Positions 1 to 8,137 of a DNA stretch of 64,000 nt are shown in pieces. Position numbers and translations under genes: made by a program. Positions within the stretch are counted from its first letter, which is position 1, and each line of letters starts with the position of its first letter. Location: assembly GCA_021228405.1 (NCBI GenBank), contig JAJQRF010000001.1, forward strand, positions 762,452 to 826,451, given 5' to 3'. Under the pieces are notes generated by a model. It was not told the DNA's origin, did not search any database, and saw nothing but the letters and a program-made list of their open reading frames with translations. The stretch comes from Pyrinomonadaceae bacterium. GTDB taxonomy: Bacteria; Acidobacteriota; Blastocatellia; Pyrinomonadales; Pyrinomonadaceae.

Positions 1-28
1 GATTCACGCGCCCGTCTCGATTAAAGTC

Positions 29-48
29 CGACAAACTTCAGTTTGTCG
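29..48. repeat. Short palindrome
   Basis: Perfect inverted repeat cgacaaac-ttca-gtttgtcg near the window edge. A related imperfect copy (gaacgagcttcagtttgttc) lies just after the murJ stop at about 1972-1991. Function is unknown; it may be a small dispersed palindrome. Confidence 0.45.
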
Positions 49-72
49 CCAACCCGTAAATTTACGAATGAC

Positions 73-100
73 AAGGAAGTGAGAAATCGCTTCCTTTTTT
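73..100 (+). terminator. Intrinsic terminator of an upstream gene outside the window
   Basis: The arms aaggaag and cttcctt enclose a 10-nt loop and run into six T residues on the plus strand. No gene precedes it in the window, so it probably ends a transcript entering from the left. Confidence 0.55.
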
Positions 101-163
101 ATTTGGCGGCTTGAGGTCGGAAACGATTTATTGCAAACTTTATCGTTTACTGTTTTGAGTCGC

Positions 164-225
164 TTTGAGTCCCGCCTTCAGGCGGCAAACGTCGAGCGAA
201 CAGCCTGCTAAAGCAGGGATTCAAA
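164..225. repeat. REP-like structured palindrome upstream of murJ
   Basis: An outer stem (tttgagtccc ... gggattcaaa, one mismatch) encloses two inner hairpins (gccttcaggc and cctgctaaagcagg). The core GAGTCCCGCCTTCAGGCGGC is nearly identical to the left arm of the palindrome at 60313-60377, so the two look like members of one dispersed family. The element ends about 15 bases before the murJ start. Confidence 0.5.
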
Positions 226-241
226 ACTCGAAACTGAATTG

Positions 242-1972
242 ATGAACGAAATCGAACAAAAGCAAGCCGACCAAGAAACGCCCGAAAATCTTGCCGAACC
301 CGATGTTTCCGACGAGATAATCGAAGCCGAAGAACCGCCGAAAAAACAACAAAGCGTGGCAAAATCTGCCGGAATCGTTTCGATTGCGGTGATGTTTTCG
401 CGTGTTTTGGGCTTGGTGCGCGAGATGGTTTTTGCGAATTATTTCGGTTCGGGATTTTTGATGGACGCGTATGTCGTCGCTTTCCGCATCCCGAACGTGT
501 TGCGCGATCTGTTTGCCGAGGGCGCGCTTTCCGCCGCGTTCGTCAAGGTTTTTACCGATTATCAGATCAACAAAAGCGAACAGGAAGCGTGGCGTTTGGC
601 GAGTCTTGTTTTCAACGCTCTAGCCGTCGTTTTGAGCATCATCTGCATCATCGGCATTATTTTCTCGAATCAATTCATCAATCTCATCGCGGACGGATTT
701 TCGCCCGAAAAAGCCGCGCTTGCCGTGACGATGACGCAGATAATGTTTCCGTTCATTTTGCTCGTCGCACTGGCGGCGGTCGCGATGGGCGTTTTGAATA
801 CGAAAGGCGTTTTCGGCGTTCCCGCGTCGGCTTCGACGGTTTTTAATATCGTTTCGGTCATCGTCGGTCTGGGCTTCGCGTTCTGGCTTGCGGGCGGTGC
901 GTGGGCAAAGTCGATGGACAAAAACGCGATTCCTTCGGACGGCGCGCAGTGGGCGATCATCGGGATGTCGATCGGCACACTGATCGGCGGCGCGGCACAG
1001 CTTTTGATGCAGATTCCGTCGCTTTACAAAGTCGGTTTCCGCTTTCTGCCCGTCCTCAGTTTTGCCGATGAAGGCGTGAAAAAAGTGATGTATCTGATGG
1101 CTCCGGCGATCATCGGAACAAGCGCGGTGCAGGTCAATGTTTTGATAAATACGTTCTTCGTTTCGGGCATCGAAGGCGCGCAGGGCTGGCTGACATTTTC
1201 GTTTCGCTTGATGCAGTTTCCGATCGGAATTTTCGGCGTGGCAATCGGCACGGCATCCGTTCCCGTCCTTTCGCGAATGGCGAGCGAAGGCAAATTTGCC
1301 GATTTTCGCAACACGCTTTCTTCCTCGATGAATCTCGTTTTTCTCTTAACTCTGCCGTCCGCCTGCGGTCTGATCGTGCTCGGCGAACCGATCATTCGTT
1401 TGATCTACGAACGCGGACAATTTGACGCGGAAGACACACGGATGACGGCTTTTGCGCTTGCGGGATATTCCATCGGGCTGACTGGTTACGCCGCGATAAA
1501 AATAATTTCGCCCGCCTTTTACGCGATGAACGATGCGAAAACGCCGATGGTCATCGCGATCGTTTCGATCGCCGTCAACGCGCTGGCGTGCCTCGGTTTC
1601 CGCGAACTTTTCGCGCCTTACGGCTTCGGACACGCCGGAGTCGCGCTTGCCACGTCGGTCGTCGCACTCGTCAATTTCTTTGCGCTCGCACTGTTGATGC
1701 GCCGCAAAATAAAACGTCTGAACGGCAAAGACATCATCGCTTCATTTCTCAAAATCGCCGTCGCTTCCGCCGTAATGTCGGCGGTCTGCTATGCAAGTTA
1801 TTACTTTCTGCATCACGCTTTCGGCGCGAAAACATTTATGCTGAAAATGATCGAAGTCTTTATCCCGATCGCCCTCGGCGGCGCAATTTTCGTTCTCATC
1901 GCCAAACTCATCGGCATCAGCGAAATAAACAAACTCTACAACGCCTTCGCCCGAAAACTCGGTATAACGTAG
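242..1972 (+). CDS. murJ: Lipid II flippase MurJ
   Basis: MurJ (MviN) moves the peptidoglycan precursor lipid II across the inner membrane. The protein has about 576 residues. A charged, Glu-rich cytoplasmic extension of about 40 residues precedes the conserved first helix region (SRVLGLVREMVFANYFG, then AYVVAFRIPNVLRDLFAEGA), which is diagnostic for MurJ. Many hydrophobic segments follow, fitting the 14-helix fold. The frame also opens at a TTG at 239; I chose the ATG at 242 because it is adjacent and stronger. No clear Shine-Dalgarno is visible. It is the only plus-strand gene in the first 4 kb. The N-terminal extension is longer than in E. coli MurJ; its role is unknown. Confidence 0.95.
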   Translation: MNEIEQKQADQETPENLAEPDVSDEIIEAEEPPKKQQSVAKSAGIVSIAVMFSRVLGLVREMVFANYFGSGFLMDAYVVAFRIPNVLRDLFAEGALSAAFVKVFTDYQINKSEQEAWRLASLVFNALAVVLSIICIIGIIFSNQFINLIADGFSPEKAALAVTMTQIMFPFILLVALAAVAMGVLNTKGVFGVPASASTVFNIVSVIVGLGFAFWLAGGAWAKSMDKNAIPSDGAQWAIIGMSIGTLIGGAAQLLMQIPSLYKVGFRFLPVLSFADEGVKKVMYLMAPAIIGTSAVQVNVLINTFFVSGIEGAQGWLTFSFRLMQFPIGIFGVAIGTASVPVLSRMASEGKFADFRNTLSSSMNLVFLLTLPSACGLIVLGEPIIRLIYERGQFDAEDTRMTAFALAGYSIGLTGYAAIKIISPAFYAMNDAKTPMVIAIVSIAVNALACLGFRELFAPYGFGHAGVALATSVVALVNFFALALLMRRKIKRLNGKDIIASFLKIAVASAVMSAVCYASYYFLHHAFGAKTFMLKMIEVFIPIALGGAIFVLIAKLIGISEINKLYNAFARKLGIT

Positions 1973-2272
1973 AACGAGCTTCAGTTTGTTCATTTCCACA
2001 AGCGAAGTCACATCCTGTTTTTCATTGATTTATCGGTCAAGAGCGGCAATTGATCTCAAATCTGCGTTAAATCAATCGTCGCTGAGGCGATGTAAGCAAT
2101 GATGAAGTCTTACCGTATAGTTTAACACACGTCTAAAATCAAACGATGCGCACGCGGCAGAAGAAATATCTTCGCTTAAGCACGTTTTAGGTAAAGCCGT
2201 GCAAATCCCGAACATACATTTGCGAAAACTGTAAGGTTAGTTGTGCGATGTGTAAAACTGACTTTTACTGTG
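1973..2272. other. Intergenic region between murJ and rpiB, no gene seen
   Basis: About 300 bases between convergent murJ (plus) and rpiB (minus). I see an imperfect palindrome right after the murJ stop, but no convincing ORF, RNA gene or poly-T terminator in the rest. Confidence 0.5.
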
Positions 2273-2716
2273 TTAACTTTCGAGCGCGGTTATCTTTTCG
2301 ACACGTTTCTCGTGGCGACCGCCTTCAAAATCGGCTGAAAACCAGGCTTTGACGATGTTCGGAATCTCCGCTTCGGGGATAACTCGCGCGCCGATGGTCA
2401 AAACGTTGGCATCGTTGTGCTGACGCGCAAGTTTTGCCGTTTCTTCATTCCAAGCCTGTGCCGCACGCACACCGTGAACCTTGTTTGCCGCGATCGCCAC
2501 ACCGATGCCCGAACCGCACACGATGATTCCCTGTTCCGCCTCGCCTTTTGCAACCGCTTCGCCGACTTTCCGTGCAAAATCCGGATAATCGACCGAATCC
2601 GTCGAATAAGTACCGACATCTTCATACGCAATGCCGATCTCGTCCAGCGTTTTCTTCAATCTTTCCTTCTCTTCAAAGCCCGCGTGGTCTGAACCGAGCG
2701 CGATTTTCTTAACCAT
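2273..2716 (-). CDS. rpiB: Ribose-5-phosphate isomerase B
   Basis: RpiB interconverts ribose 5-phosphate and ribulose 5-phosphate in the pentose phosphate pathway. The sequence shows the LacA/RpiB hallmarks: the N-terminal GSDHAGFEEKE, the active-site loop IVCGSGIGVAIAANK with the catalytic Cys, and HNDANVLTIGARVI. The length of about 147 residues is normal for the family. The frame is open for 15 more codons upstream, but I place the start at the ATG at 2716 (MVKKIALGSD), because GAGAG lies just before it and the upstream residues are not conserved in RpiB. It follows a small membrane-protein gene on the same strand after about 63 bases and may share its transcript. Confidence 0.93.
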   Translation of the reverse strand: MVKKIALGSDHAGFEEKERLKKTLDEIGIAYEDVGTYSTDSVDYPDFARKVGEAVAKGEAEQGIIVCGSGIGVAIAANKVHGVRAAQAWNEETAKLARQHNDANVLTIGARVIPEAEIPNIVKAWFSADFEGGRHEKRVEKITALES

Positions 2717-2779
2717 TTTCTCTCGTCCGTCCTTTATTGAATTGTAAACATTCAAACCCAAAGCGCAAATGACGGGAAA

Positions 2780-3220
2780 CTAAATCCTGACCGTCCGCCA
2801 CAGCAAATAAAACATCAAACCGCCGCGCAGAGTCCACGCAAACGTGCGAATCCAGTTTGTATTGACAAGCGACCGATACGCGATTTTGTCGAATCCGCCC
2901 GCGAGCTTTTCGTGCAGAGGAACTTGCAGAAAAAAGGTCGAAACCCAAACCGCAACGACCAATACCAACCCCAAGATCAGCAGATTATAGTTAATTTCAT
3001 CGGGTGGAAAGAGCAGAATAAGGATTGCCGTGAAAAGTTCGACCAACATCATCGGCGCAACCACGGGCGTGATCCAAAACCTGTAATCGTCGTGATATTT
3101 CGTGAAATCCGAGTTTTGAAAATAAGAAAAAAAAGGATACTGCACAAGCTGAATCGTCCAGATCAATCCCGTCAGATAAAACGTCGAAACGATTTGCAGA
3201 ATGAGTAAGAGTTTCGCCAT
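2780..3220 (-). CDS. Small four-helix integral membrane protein, unknown function
   Basis: A 146-residue hydrophobic protein with about four predicted membrane segments: near residues 3-25 (LLLILQIVSTFYLTGLIWTI), 48-70, 77-100 and 125-145. Hydrophilic loops contain conserved-looking WTIQLVQYPFF and HDDYRFWITP stretches. Similar small membrane proteins of unknown function are common in bacterial genomes; I do not recognise a named family. The next gene on the same strand is rpiB, about 63 bases on, so they may be co-transcribed. The upstream fasciclin gene is separated by a strong terminator, so this gene should have its own promoter in the short gap 3221-3239. Confidence 0.75.
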   Translation of the reverse strand: MAKLLLILQIVSTFYLTGLIWTIQLVQYPFFSYFQNSDFTKYHDDYRFWITPVVAPMMLVELFTAILILLFPPDEINYNLLILGLVLVVAVWVSTFFLQVPLHEKLAGGFDKIAYRSLVNTNWIRTFAWTLRGGLMFYLLWRTVRI

Positions 3221-3239
3221 AAAGCCTCTTTAAAATAAA

Positions 3240-3281
3240 AAAGAGCCGCCGTTACGTTCTCTCAAATAACGGCGGCTCTTT
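3240..3281 (-). terminator. Terminator of the fasciclin gene
   Basis: A perfect 15-bp stem (aaagagccgccgtta / taacggcggctcttt) with a 12-nt loop, followed by a T-rich run on the minus strand. It lies just past the fasciclin stop and separates that gene from the downstream membrane-protein gene. Confidence 0.85.
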
Positions 3282-3326
3282 GCTCCCGATTTCCTACTTG
3301 CCCGTTGGTCTGTTACGGTTCGGCGG

Positions 3327-3839
3327 TTATTCGGGAATCAAAACCGTATCAATCACATGAATAATCCCGTTTTTAGCTTTGATGTCGGTTTTTACTACTG
3401 TCGAACTATTTACCTTAACGCCGTTGCTCGTATCGACCTTAAGCATTCCGCCCTGAACGGTTTTAACTTCCTTACCGTTCAAACCTGCAACTTTTGAAGC
3501 CGGAACTTTGCCGCTGACAACGTGGTAAAGCAAGATCGCCTTCAATTTTTCCTTATTTTCCGGTTTCAAAAGATTTTCAACCGTTCCTGCCGGAAGTTTT
3601 GCAAACGCTTCATCTGTCGGTGCGAAAACCGTAAAAGGACCGTCGCCCTTCAACGTCGAGATCAGATCAGCCGCCGTCAAAGCCGCCGCCAAGGTTTTGA
3701 ATTGTCCCGCGGCTACCGCCGTGTCAACAATGTCCGCCTTCCCCTTTTTCTTCATATCCTGCGCTGAAACCGTCATTGCCGAAAATATGAACAGTCCCAC
3801 CGCCGCCAACATAAAAAATTTATTACTAAAATTTCTCAT
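3327..3839 (-). CDS. Secreted fasciclin-domain protein
   Basis: A 170-residue protein with an N-terminal signal peptide (hydrophobic residues 8-24, cleavage after VSA-Q) and one fasciclin (FAS1) domain over residues 36-169. FAS1 motifs are visible: the H1-like [15 protein letters not shown] and the YHVV box ([11 protein letters not shown]), then [16 protein letters not shown]1 domains mediate adhesion or carbohydrate/protein contacts at the cell surface. The basic KKKGK patch directly after cleavage is a small oddity. The Shine-Dalgarno GAGGGAAG precedes the ATG at good spacing. It is monocistronic, with a strong terminator downstream. Confidence 0.92.
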   Translation of the reverse strand: MRNFSNKFFMLAAVGLFIFSAMTVSAQDMKKKGKADIVDTAVAAGQFKTLAAALTAADLISTLKGDGPFTVFAPTDEAFAKLPAGTVENLLKPENKEKLKAILLYHVVSGKVPASKVAGLNGKEVKTVQGGMLKVDTSNGVKVNSSTVVKTDIKAKNGIIHVIDTVLIPE

Positions 3840-4152
3840 TATTTTATCTTCCCTCTTTTCAAAGTATTAAGTTTATTCTAAAACCCGCCCCGCGTGAGCG
3901 GTTTGAGCGATTTCTATCTTACTTAATCAAAATTACGCCTGTCAAGAGCGGAATTAATTTTATTTAGATTACTAAAAAGTGTGGCGAATATGGACAATTC
4001 CATTTGAACGTTTTGAGCGTTTTCGCTACAATATTTTTAACGCAAGAATAATTCATTTGCGTTTTCGGGAAGAAACTTTGAAAATTGGTAATATCGAAGT
4101 ATCTCGAAAAACAAACTCTCTCATAATTTAATTTATTGTTTTCATAAAATAA
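3840..4152. other. Divergent intergenic region between the fasciclin and CarH-like genes
   Basis: About 310 AT-rich bases between two divergent genes, so promoters for both should lie here. I see the fasciclin ribosome-binding site (minus strand, 3841-3855) but no unambiguous -35/-10 pair. CarH-type regulators often bind their own promoter; no clear repeated operator was found by eye. Confidence 0.4.
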
Positions 4153-5040
4153 ATGCCTAATGTAAGCCATTTAACAACCAAAGAAGTAGCGCGGCTCTTT
4201 CACGTCAGCGATGCGACGGTCAAGCGTTGGGAAGACGCGGGAATGCTCACTTCGGAAAGAACGGGCGGCGGACACCGACGTTTTCGTGCCGAAGAAGTTG
4301 CGCGTTTTCAACGTTCGCAGGGCATCGGCTTGAACAAATGCAAAAATGACGACGCGGTTTTGCGGACGGTCGTGCGTCAGCGCGAAAATAAAACGTCGTC
4401 AGATTCGCCGCTTTTCAACGCATTAGTCGAAGGTTGTGAGGAAAAAGCGAATAATCTCATCATCGGCGAATATCTGAAAGGAACTTCGCTGACCGAGCTT
4501 TTCGACCAAACGATCAGCGCGGCGATGCGGGAGATCGGCGATCTCTGGTATTCGGGTGAGATCACGATCACGCAGGAACATCTGGCGACACGCATCGTTT
4601 ATAACTCGATTCATAAGCTCCGCAACACGATCGCGCTTCCCGAACCGAACGGAAAACTTGCGCTTTGCTGTACTGCCGAAGGCGATCTGCACGAGCTTCC
4701 ATCGCATCTCGCGCAAATAATACTCGAAAATTTGGGTTGGGAAGTAGTCAATTTCGGAGCAAACACGCCGCTTTATTGCCTGAGCGACGAGGTTGTGCAG
4801 TATAAACCCGATCTGATCTGTATCACGGCGAAGACGATTCCCGATGCGGAAAGATTTTCGCGCGAATACAAGGCTTTTCGTGACCAGACGCAAAAAATGA
4901 AAGTTCCGGTCGTGCTCGGCGGGCAAATCTTTCGTGATGCGCGTTTCAGCGATCGTTTTGAAGCCGAACTGATCGCGGAAGGCTTTGCCGATTTTGAAAA
5001 TTTTGTCATGGGTTTAAGTGAAAAAAATAAAAACTCTTAA
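4153..5040 (+). CDS. MerR-type regulator with a CarH/LitR-like cobalamin-binding domain
   Basis: 295 residues. Residues 5-55 form a MerR-type winged helix (LTTKEVARLFHVSDATVKRWEDAG ... GGGHRRF). Residues 85-160 match the four-helix B12-capping domain, and 165-285 a Rossmann B12-binding domain. The ligand residues of CarH-type photoreceptors are present with near-identical spacing: W132, E142-H143 (LWYSGEITITQEH) and H180 in DLHELP, the lower axial histidine motif. In CarH, adenosylcobalamin drives tetramer DNA binding in the dark and light breaks it, derepressing carotenoid or photoprotection genes. I infer the same here. No carotenoid or photolyase gene is adjacent, so the target is unknown. 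An intrinsic terminator follows at 5066. Confidence 0.88.
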   Translation: MPNVSHLTTKEVARLFHVSDATVKRWEDAGMLTSERTGGGHRRFRAEEVARFQRSQGIGLNKCKNDDAVLRTVVRQRENKTSSDSPLFNALVEGCEEKANNLIIGEYLKGTSLTELFDQTISAAMREIGDLWYSGEITITQEHLATRIVYNSIHKLRNTIALPEPNGKLALCCTAEGDLHELPSHLAQIILENLGWEVVNFGANTPLYCLSDEVVQYKPDLICITAKTIPDAERFSREYKAFRDQTQKMKVPVVLGGQIFRDARFSDRFEAELIAEGFADFENFVMGLSEKNKNS

Positions 5041-5065
5041 CTCCTTATTCATTCATCAATCCTTC

Positions 5066-5090
5066 GCCGGTTTTACGACCGGCTTTTTTT
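5066..5090 (+). terminator. Terminator of the CarH-like regulator
   Basis: The stem gccggt / accggc with a 6-nt loop is followed by seven T residues, 26 bases past the stop codon. Confidence 0.8.
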
Positions 5091-5232
5091 CGCCGCTTGA
5101 AATAAAAATCAACGTCAATAAATTTTCCAACGGTTTTGCAAAAATCAGGCATCTGATTTAGCGAAACCTTTTTAATTTTGCTTTGAGTTTGTTTGATTCG
5201 GGCAAAAATCTTATAATTCCGAAAGTTTGCTG

Positions 5233-6657
5233 ATGAAATCCGCCATTACGACAGTTTTATTTTTGATCGTTTTTGCCTTGCAAGTTTCCGCGCAGGATTT
5301 TCTGCCCGAACTCGTCAAACGCATCAAACCTTCCGCCGTCGCGATCGAAACGTTCGACGTGCGCGGAAACTCGCTTTCACGCGGCAGCGGATTTTTCGTG
5401 GCGGCGGATAAAGTCATTACAAATCGCCACGTCATCGAAAAATCGAGCCGCGTCGAAGTTCACCTGATGAACGGCAAAAAGTTTTCGGCAAAAGGACTTC
5501 TGGCGGTTGACGGAGAAGGCGATCTGGCAATCTTGCAGGTTGACGTTCCGCCGAATTCGGCGGTTCCGCTCCAAATCGTCCAACGCGTTCCGCAGGAAGG
5601 CGAATCGATCGTGGTCATCGGAAACCCGTTCGGGCTTGAAGGTTCGGTGTCGAACGGAATCGTTTCCGCCGTCCGTGAAATTTCGGGTTACGGAAAAATT
5701 ATTCAAATTACCGCGCCGATCTCGCCCGGTTCGTCGGGTTCGCCCGTCGTCAATATGGCGGGTCAGGTCATCGGCGTGGCAACTTTGCAGGCGGCGGAAG
5801 GGCAAAGTTTGAATTTTGCGGTTCCGAGCGAACGGATTTTGCAATTAAAGGTCGGCGAACTGCAAACTTTTGCATCATTTACGACCGCGACACAGCAAAA
5901 TAAACGTTCGTCGGCACAGAGTTTGTATTCGCAGGGTTTGGGAATCTTGTCGCGTGACGATTATGCGCGCGCCGTCACGTTTTTTGAAAAAGCGGCGGAG
6001 ATCGATCCGAATTATGCCGAAGCGTGGTATCAGACGGGCTTTTGCTACGGGATGCTCGGCAAGCATAACGAAGCCCTGAAAGCCTCGAAACAAGCCGCCA
6101 AACTCCGCCCGAACTGGACGGAAACTTTTATCAATATCGGCGCATCTTCGTTCGCGCTCGGGCAATTCAAAGACGCGGCGGAAGCGTATCGGACGGCGAT
6201 AAAACTGGACGAATCAAACGCCGACACGCAATACGCGCTCGGTCTGACGCTCGGAAAACTGAACCGCACAGACGAAGAAATTCTCGCTTACAAGCGTGCC
6301 GTGGCAATCAAACCCGACCACGCCAACGCCATCGAAAAACTCGGTTTGGCGTATTTCAAACAGAAACGTTATGCCGAAGCACTGCAATCCTTCGAGCAGT
6401 TGAAAACCTACAAACCCGACGGAAAAACTTACAATTATCTCGGCGAATGCTACTTTGAAACGGGCAAATTCGAGGAAAGCCTCGACGCATTCAACAACGC
6501 CGTCAGCTATAATCCCGACCTCGAAAAAGCACGCTACAATCTCGGTCGCGCCTATCTGAAATTAGGCGACAAAGATTCGGCAAACGTTCAATACGAAATT
6601 CTCCGCAACGCCAAATCCGATTGGGCGGACAGACTCTACGTTTTAATAAATCCTTAA
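5233..6657 (+). CDS. Exported trypsin-like (S1C/HtrA-like) serine protease with TPR repeats
   Basis: About 474 residues. A signal peptide (residues 1-20, cleavage VSA-Q) is followed by a chymotrypsin-fold domain at residues 25-210. The triad is H66 in TNRHVIE, D97 in GEGDLAIL and S168 in the GSSGSP loop. There is no PDZ domain. Instead residues 225-470 hold about seven tetratricopeptide repeats (YSQGLGILSRDDYARAVTFFEKAAEIDPNYAEAWYQ-type units). HtrA-like enzymes degrade misfolded envelope proteins; replacing PDZ with TPRs suggests substrate or partner binding by the TPR solenoid (inference). The frame opens at TTG 5227, but I chose the ATG at 5233, which starts the signal peptide. It appears monocistronic. 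Confidence 0.9.
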   Translation: MKSAITTVLFLIVFALQVSAQDFLPELVKRIKPSAVAIETFDVRGNSLSRGSGFFVAADKVITNRHVIEKSSRVEVHLMNGKKFSAKGLLAVDGEGDLAILQVDVPPNSAVPLQIVQRVPQEGESIVVIGNPFGLEGSVSNGIVSAVREISGYGKIIQITAPISPGSSGSPVVNMAGQVIGVATLQAAEGQSLNFAVPSERILQLKVGELQTFASFTTATQQNKRSSAQSLYSQGLGILSRDDYARAVTFFEKAAEIDPNYAEAWYQTGFCYGMLGKHNEALKASKQAAKLRPNWTETFINIGASSFALGQFKDAAEAYRTAIKLDESNADTQYALGLTLGKLNRTDEEILAYKRAVAIKPDHANAIEKLGLAYFKQKRYAEALQSFEQLKTYKPDGKTYNYLGECYFETGKFEESLDAFNNAVSYNPDLEKARYNLGRAYLKLGDKDSANVQYEILRNAKSDWADRLYVLINP

Positions 6658-6774
6658 AATAAGTGTCGCAGATTAACAAAGAAAATCGTGTCGAAATGGG
6701 GCTGTAAAGAGTTGCTTTCGGCTTGAAAGACGATCTTTATTAGTCTTCTCAGTCAAATATTCATTCGCAAAGAC

Positions 6775-6900
6775 CATTTTTGAGGTTCGACAAAGGAAAT
6801 TTGAGGCTCGAAGGCTCATTTTTGAGCCTCGGAGCCTCATTTTTGGGGTCTTGAGCCTCAAATTTGAGGCTTGGAGGCTCATTTTTGATGTTCATAACCT
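6775..6900. repeat. Six-copy 21-bp tandem repeat downstream of larB
   Basis: Six consecutive imperfect 21-bp units start at 6775, 6796, 6817, 6838, 6859 and 6880, with the approximate consensus cAtttttGAGgcTcgGAGcCT. Neighbouring units alternate gaggct and agcctc, so pairs can form hairpins. Because 21 is a multiple of 3, several frames stay open as heptapeptide repeats on the minus strand, but no good start supports a protein. The array begins ten bases beyond the larB stop. Confidence 0.85.
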
Positions 6901-6909
6901 CATTACTCG

Positions 6910-7671
6910 CTATTTTTTCTCTTCCCAACGGCGGTTTATCAAACTCGCCGAGAAACCTGCGCCGAAACCGTTGTCGATATTGACTACACTCACGTTTGAA
7001 GCGCACGAATTGAGCATTCCAAGCAATGCCGCGATGCCGCCGAAGCTTGCGCCGTAGCCGATGGAAGTCGGCACGGCGATGACGGGAACTTTCACTAAAC
7101 CGCCGACGACCGACGGCAACGCGCCCTCCATTCCGGCGGCGACGATCACGACGCGCGCATCCTGCAAAGTTTCTTTTTCCGACAAAATGCGATGCACTCC
7201 GGCAACGCCTGCATCCCAGATTCTTTTGACGCGGTTGCCCATCGTTTCCGCCGTCAGCGCGGCTTCTTCGGCAACGGGAATGTCGCTCGTTCCGGCGGTC
7301 ACGACGGCGATTTCGCCAACGCCGAGTTCGGTTTTATCGCGAAAAAGACGAATCACTTTCGCGGATTCGTGCCATTCGGAATCGGTGTAAATATTGCGGA
7401 TTTCGCCGAAAACTTCCGCCGTCGTGCGCGTTATCAAAACATTCGGCGCACGTGCCGCGAGCTTTTCAAAAATGCCGACGATTTGTTCCTTCGTTTTTCC
7501 CAGCCCGAAGATGACTTCGGGAAAACCTTGCCGCTCGGCGCGGGCGTGATCGACCCGTGCATAGCCGATATTTTCAAAAGACAGGTTTCGCAGAGTTTGC
7601 GCCGCTTCGTCCGTCGAGATTTTGCCTTCCGTGTGAGCATTTAAAATCTCTTCGATTCTTTGTTGATTCAT
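6910..7671 (-). CDS. larB: Nickel-pincer cofactor biosynthesis protein LarB
   Basis: LarB carboxylates and hydrolyses nicotinic acid adenine dinucleotide, the first step to the nickel-pincer cofactor of lactate racemase-type enzymes. Its C-terminal half resembles PurE. The 253-residue length is typical. Diagnostic stretches are the N-terminal [20 protein letters not shown] followed by [10 protein letters not shown], and the PurE-like [35 protein letters not shown] and [13 protein letters not shown] near the C-terminus. No larC or larE is in the window, so the rest of the pathway must lie elsewhere. A strong hairpin with a T-run lies 35 bases upstream of the start on the same strand, so expression may be attenuated or start after it. 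The 3' flank carries a 21-bp tandem array. Confidence 0.92.
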   Translation of the reverse strand: MNQQRIEEILNAHTEGKISTDEAAQTLRNLSFENIGYARVDHARAERQGFPEVIFGLGKTKEQIVGIFEKLAARAPNVLITRTTAEVFGEIRNIYTDSEWHESAKVIRLFRDKTELGVGEIAVVTAGTSDIPVAEEAALTAETMGNRVKRIWDAGVAGVHRILSEKETLQDARVVIVAAGMEGALPSVVGGLVKVPVIAVPTSIGYGASFGGIAALLGMLNSCASNVSVVNIDNGFGAGFSASLINRRWEEKK

Positions 7672-8137
7672 AAATTTTATTTTAGCCGTCCGAATTTAAA
7701 AACAAAAAACGGTGAACCTGAATTCACCGTTTTCCGCTTTGAAGTAACAGGAGCAAAATAAATCTAAACAAACAAACCGACGTATTTACAAGACGAATAA
7801 ATCTTTACCAGAGTCCATGCCACCACATCACGGCTGATAAAATTAAGGACTATTTCATTTTCTAAAATGTTCGATTTGCTTACCATTTTCTAATTCACTA
7901 TTCCCAAATTCATCTCTCAGCAATTCCGGTGCCGCAAATTCATAACTTTGAAAATCCCTTAAAACACTCGGTTTCTATTAACTAACGCGCAAATCTGTAA
8001 AGTTTTGTGTCATCTCGCCAGAATCATTTTTCGTTCACATTGACAAATCTCCGACGCGAATCGTTTTAATTTGATACATAAGTTTTTTTTGACAGACACT
8101 CTTGGCGGAAAATGTTAAAGTTTAATAGATTGAAAAT
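7672..8137. other. Divergent intergenic region larB / ubiX
   Basis: 466 bases. On the plus strand two TTGACA hexamers (8040-8045 and 8089-8094) are candidate -35 boxes for ubiX; TTTAAT at 8065-8070 is a possible -10 for the first (19-nt spacer). On the minus strand there are a 39-codon open stretch with no good start (7974-7855), a 7-codon Trp-rich mini-ORF (7828-7805) and a terminator-like hairpin (7733-7706) ahead of larB. Confidence 0.45.
7706..7733 (-). terminator. Terminator-like hairpin in the larB leader
   Basis: Perfect 11-bp stem aaaacggtgaa / ttcaccgtttt with a 6-nt loop. Read on the minus strand it is followed by TTG and a run of five T residues. It lies 35 bases before the larB start, so it either ends a short upstream transcript or attenuates larB. 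Confidence 0.65.

Noticed and set aside
3964..4170. 68-residue minus-strand frame overlapping the start of the CarH-like gene
   Set aside because: Overlaps a well-supported gene start, has no ribosome-binding site, and its sequence looks like translated AT-rich intergenic DNA.
6673..7006. Minus-strand frames with heptapeptide repeats after larB
   Set aside because: They arise because the 21-bp repeat has no stops in several frames; starts and ribosome-binding sites are poor, and one overlaps larB.
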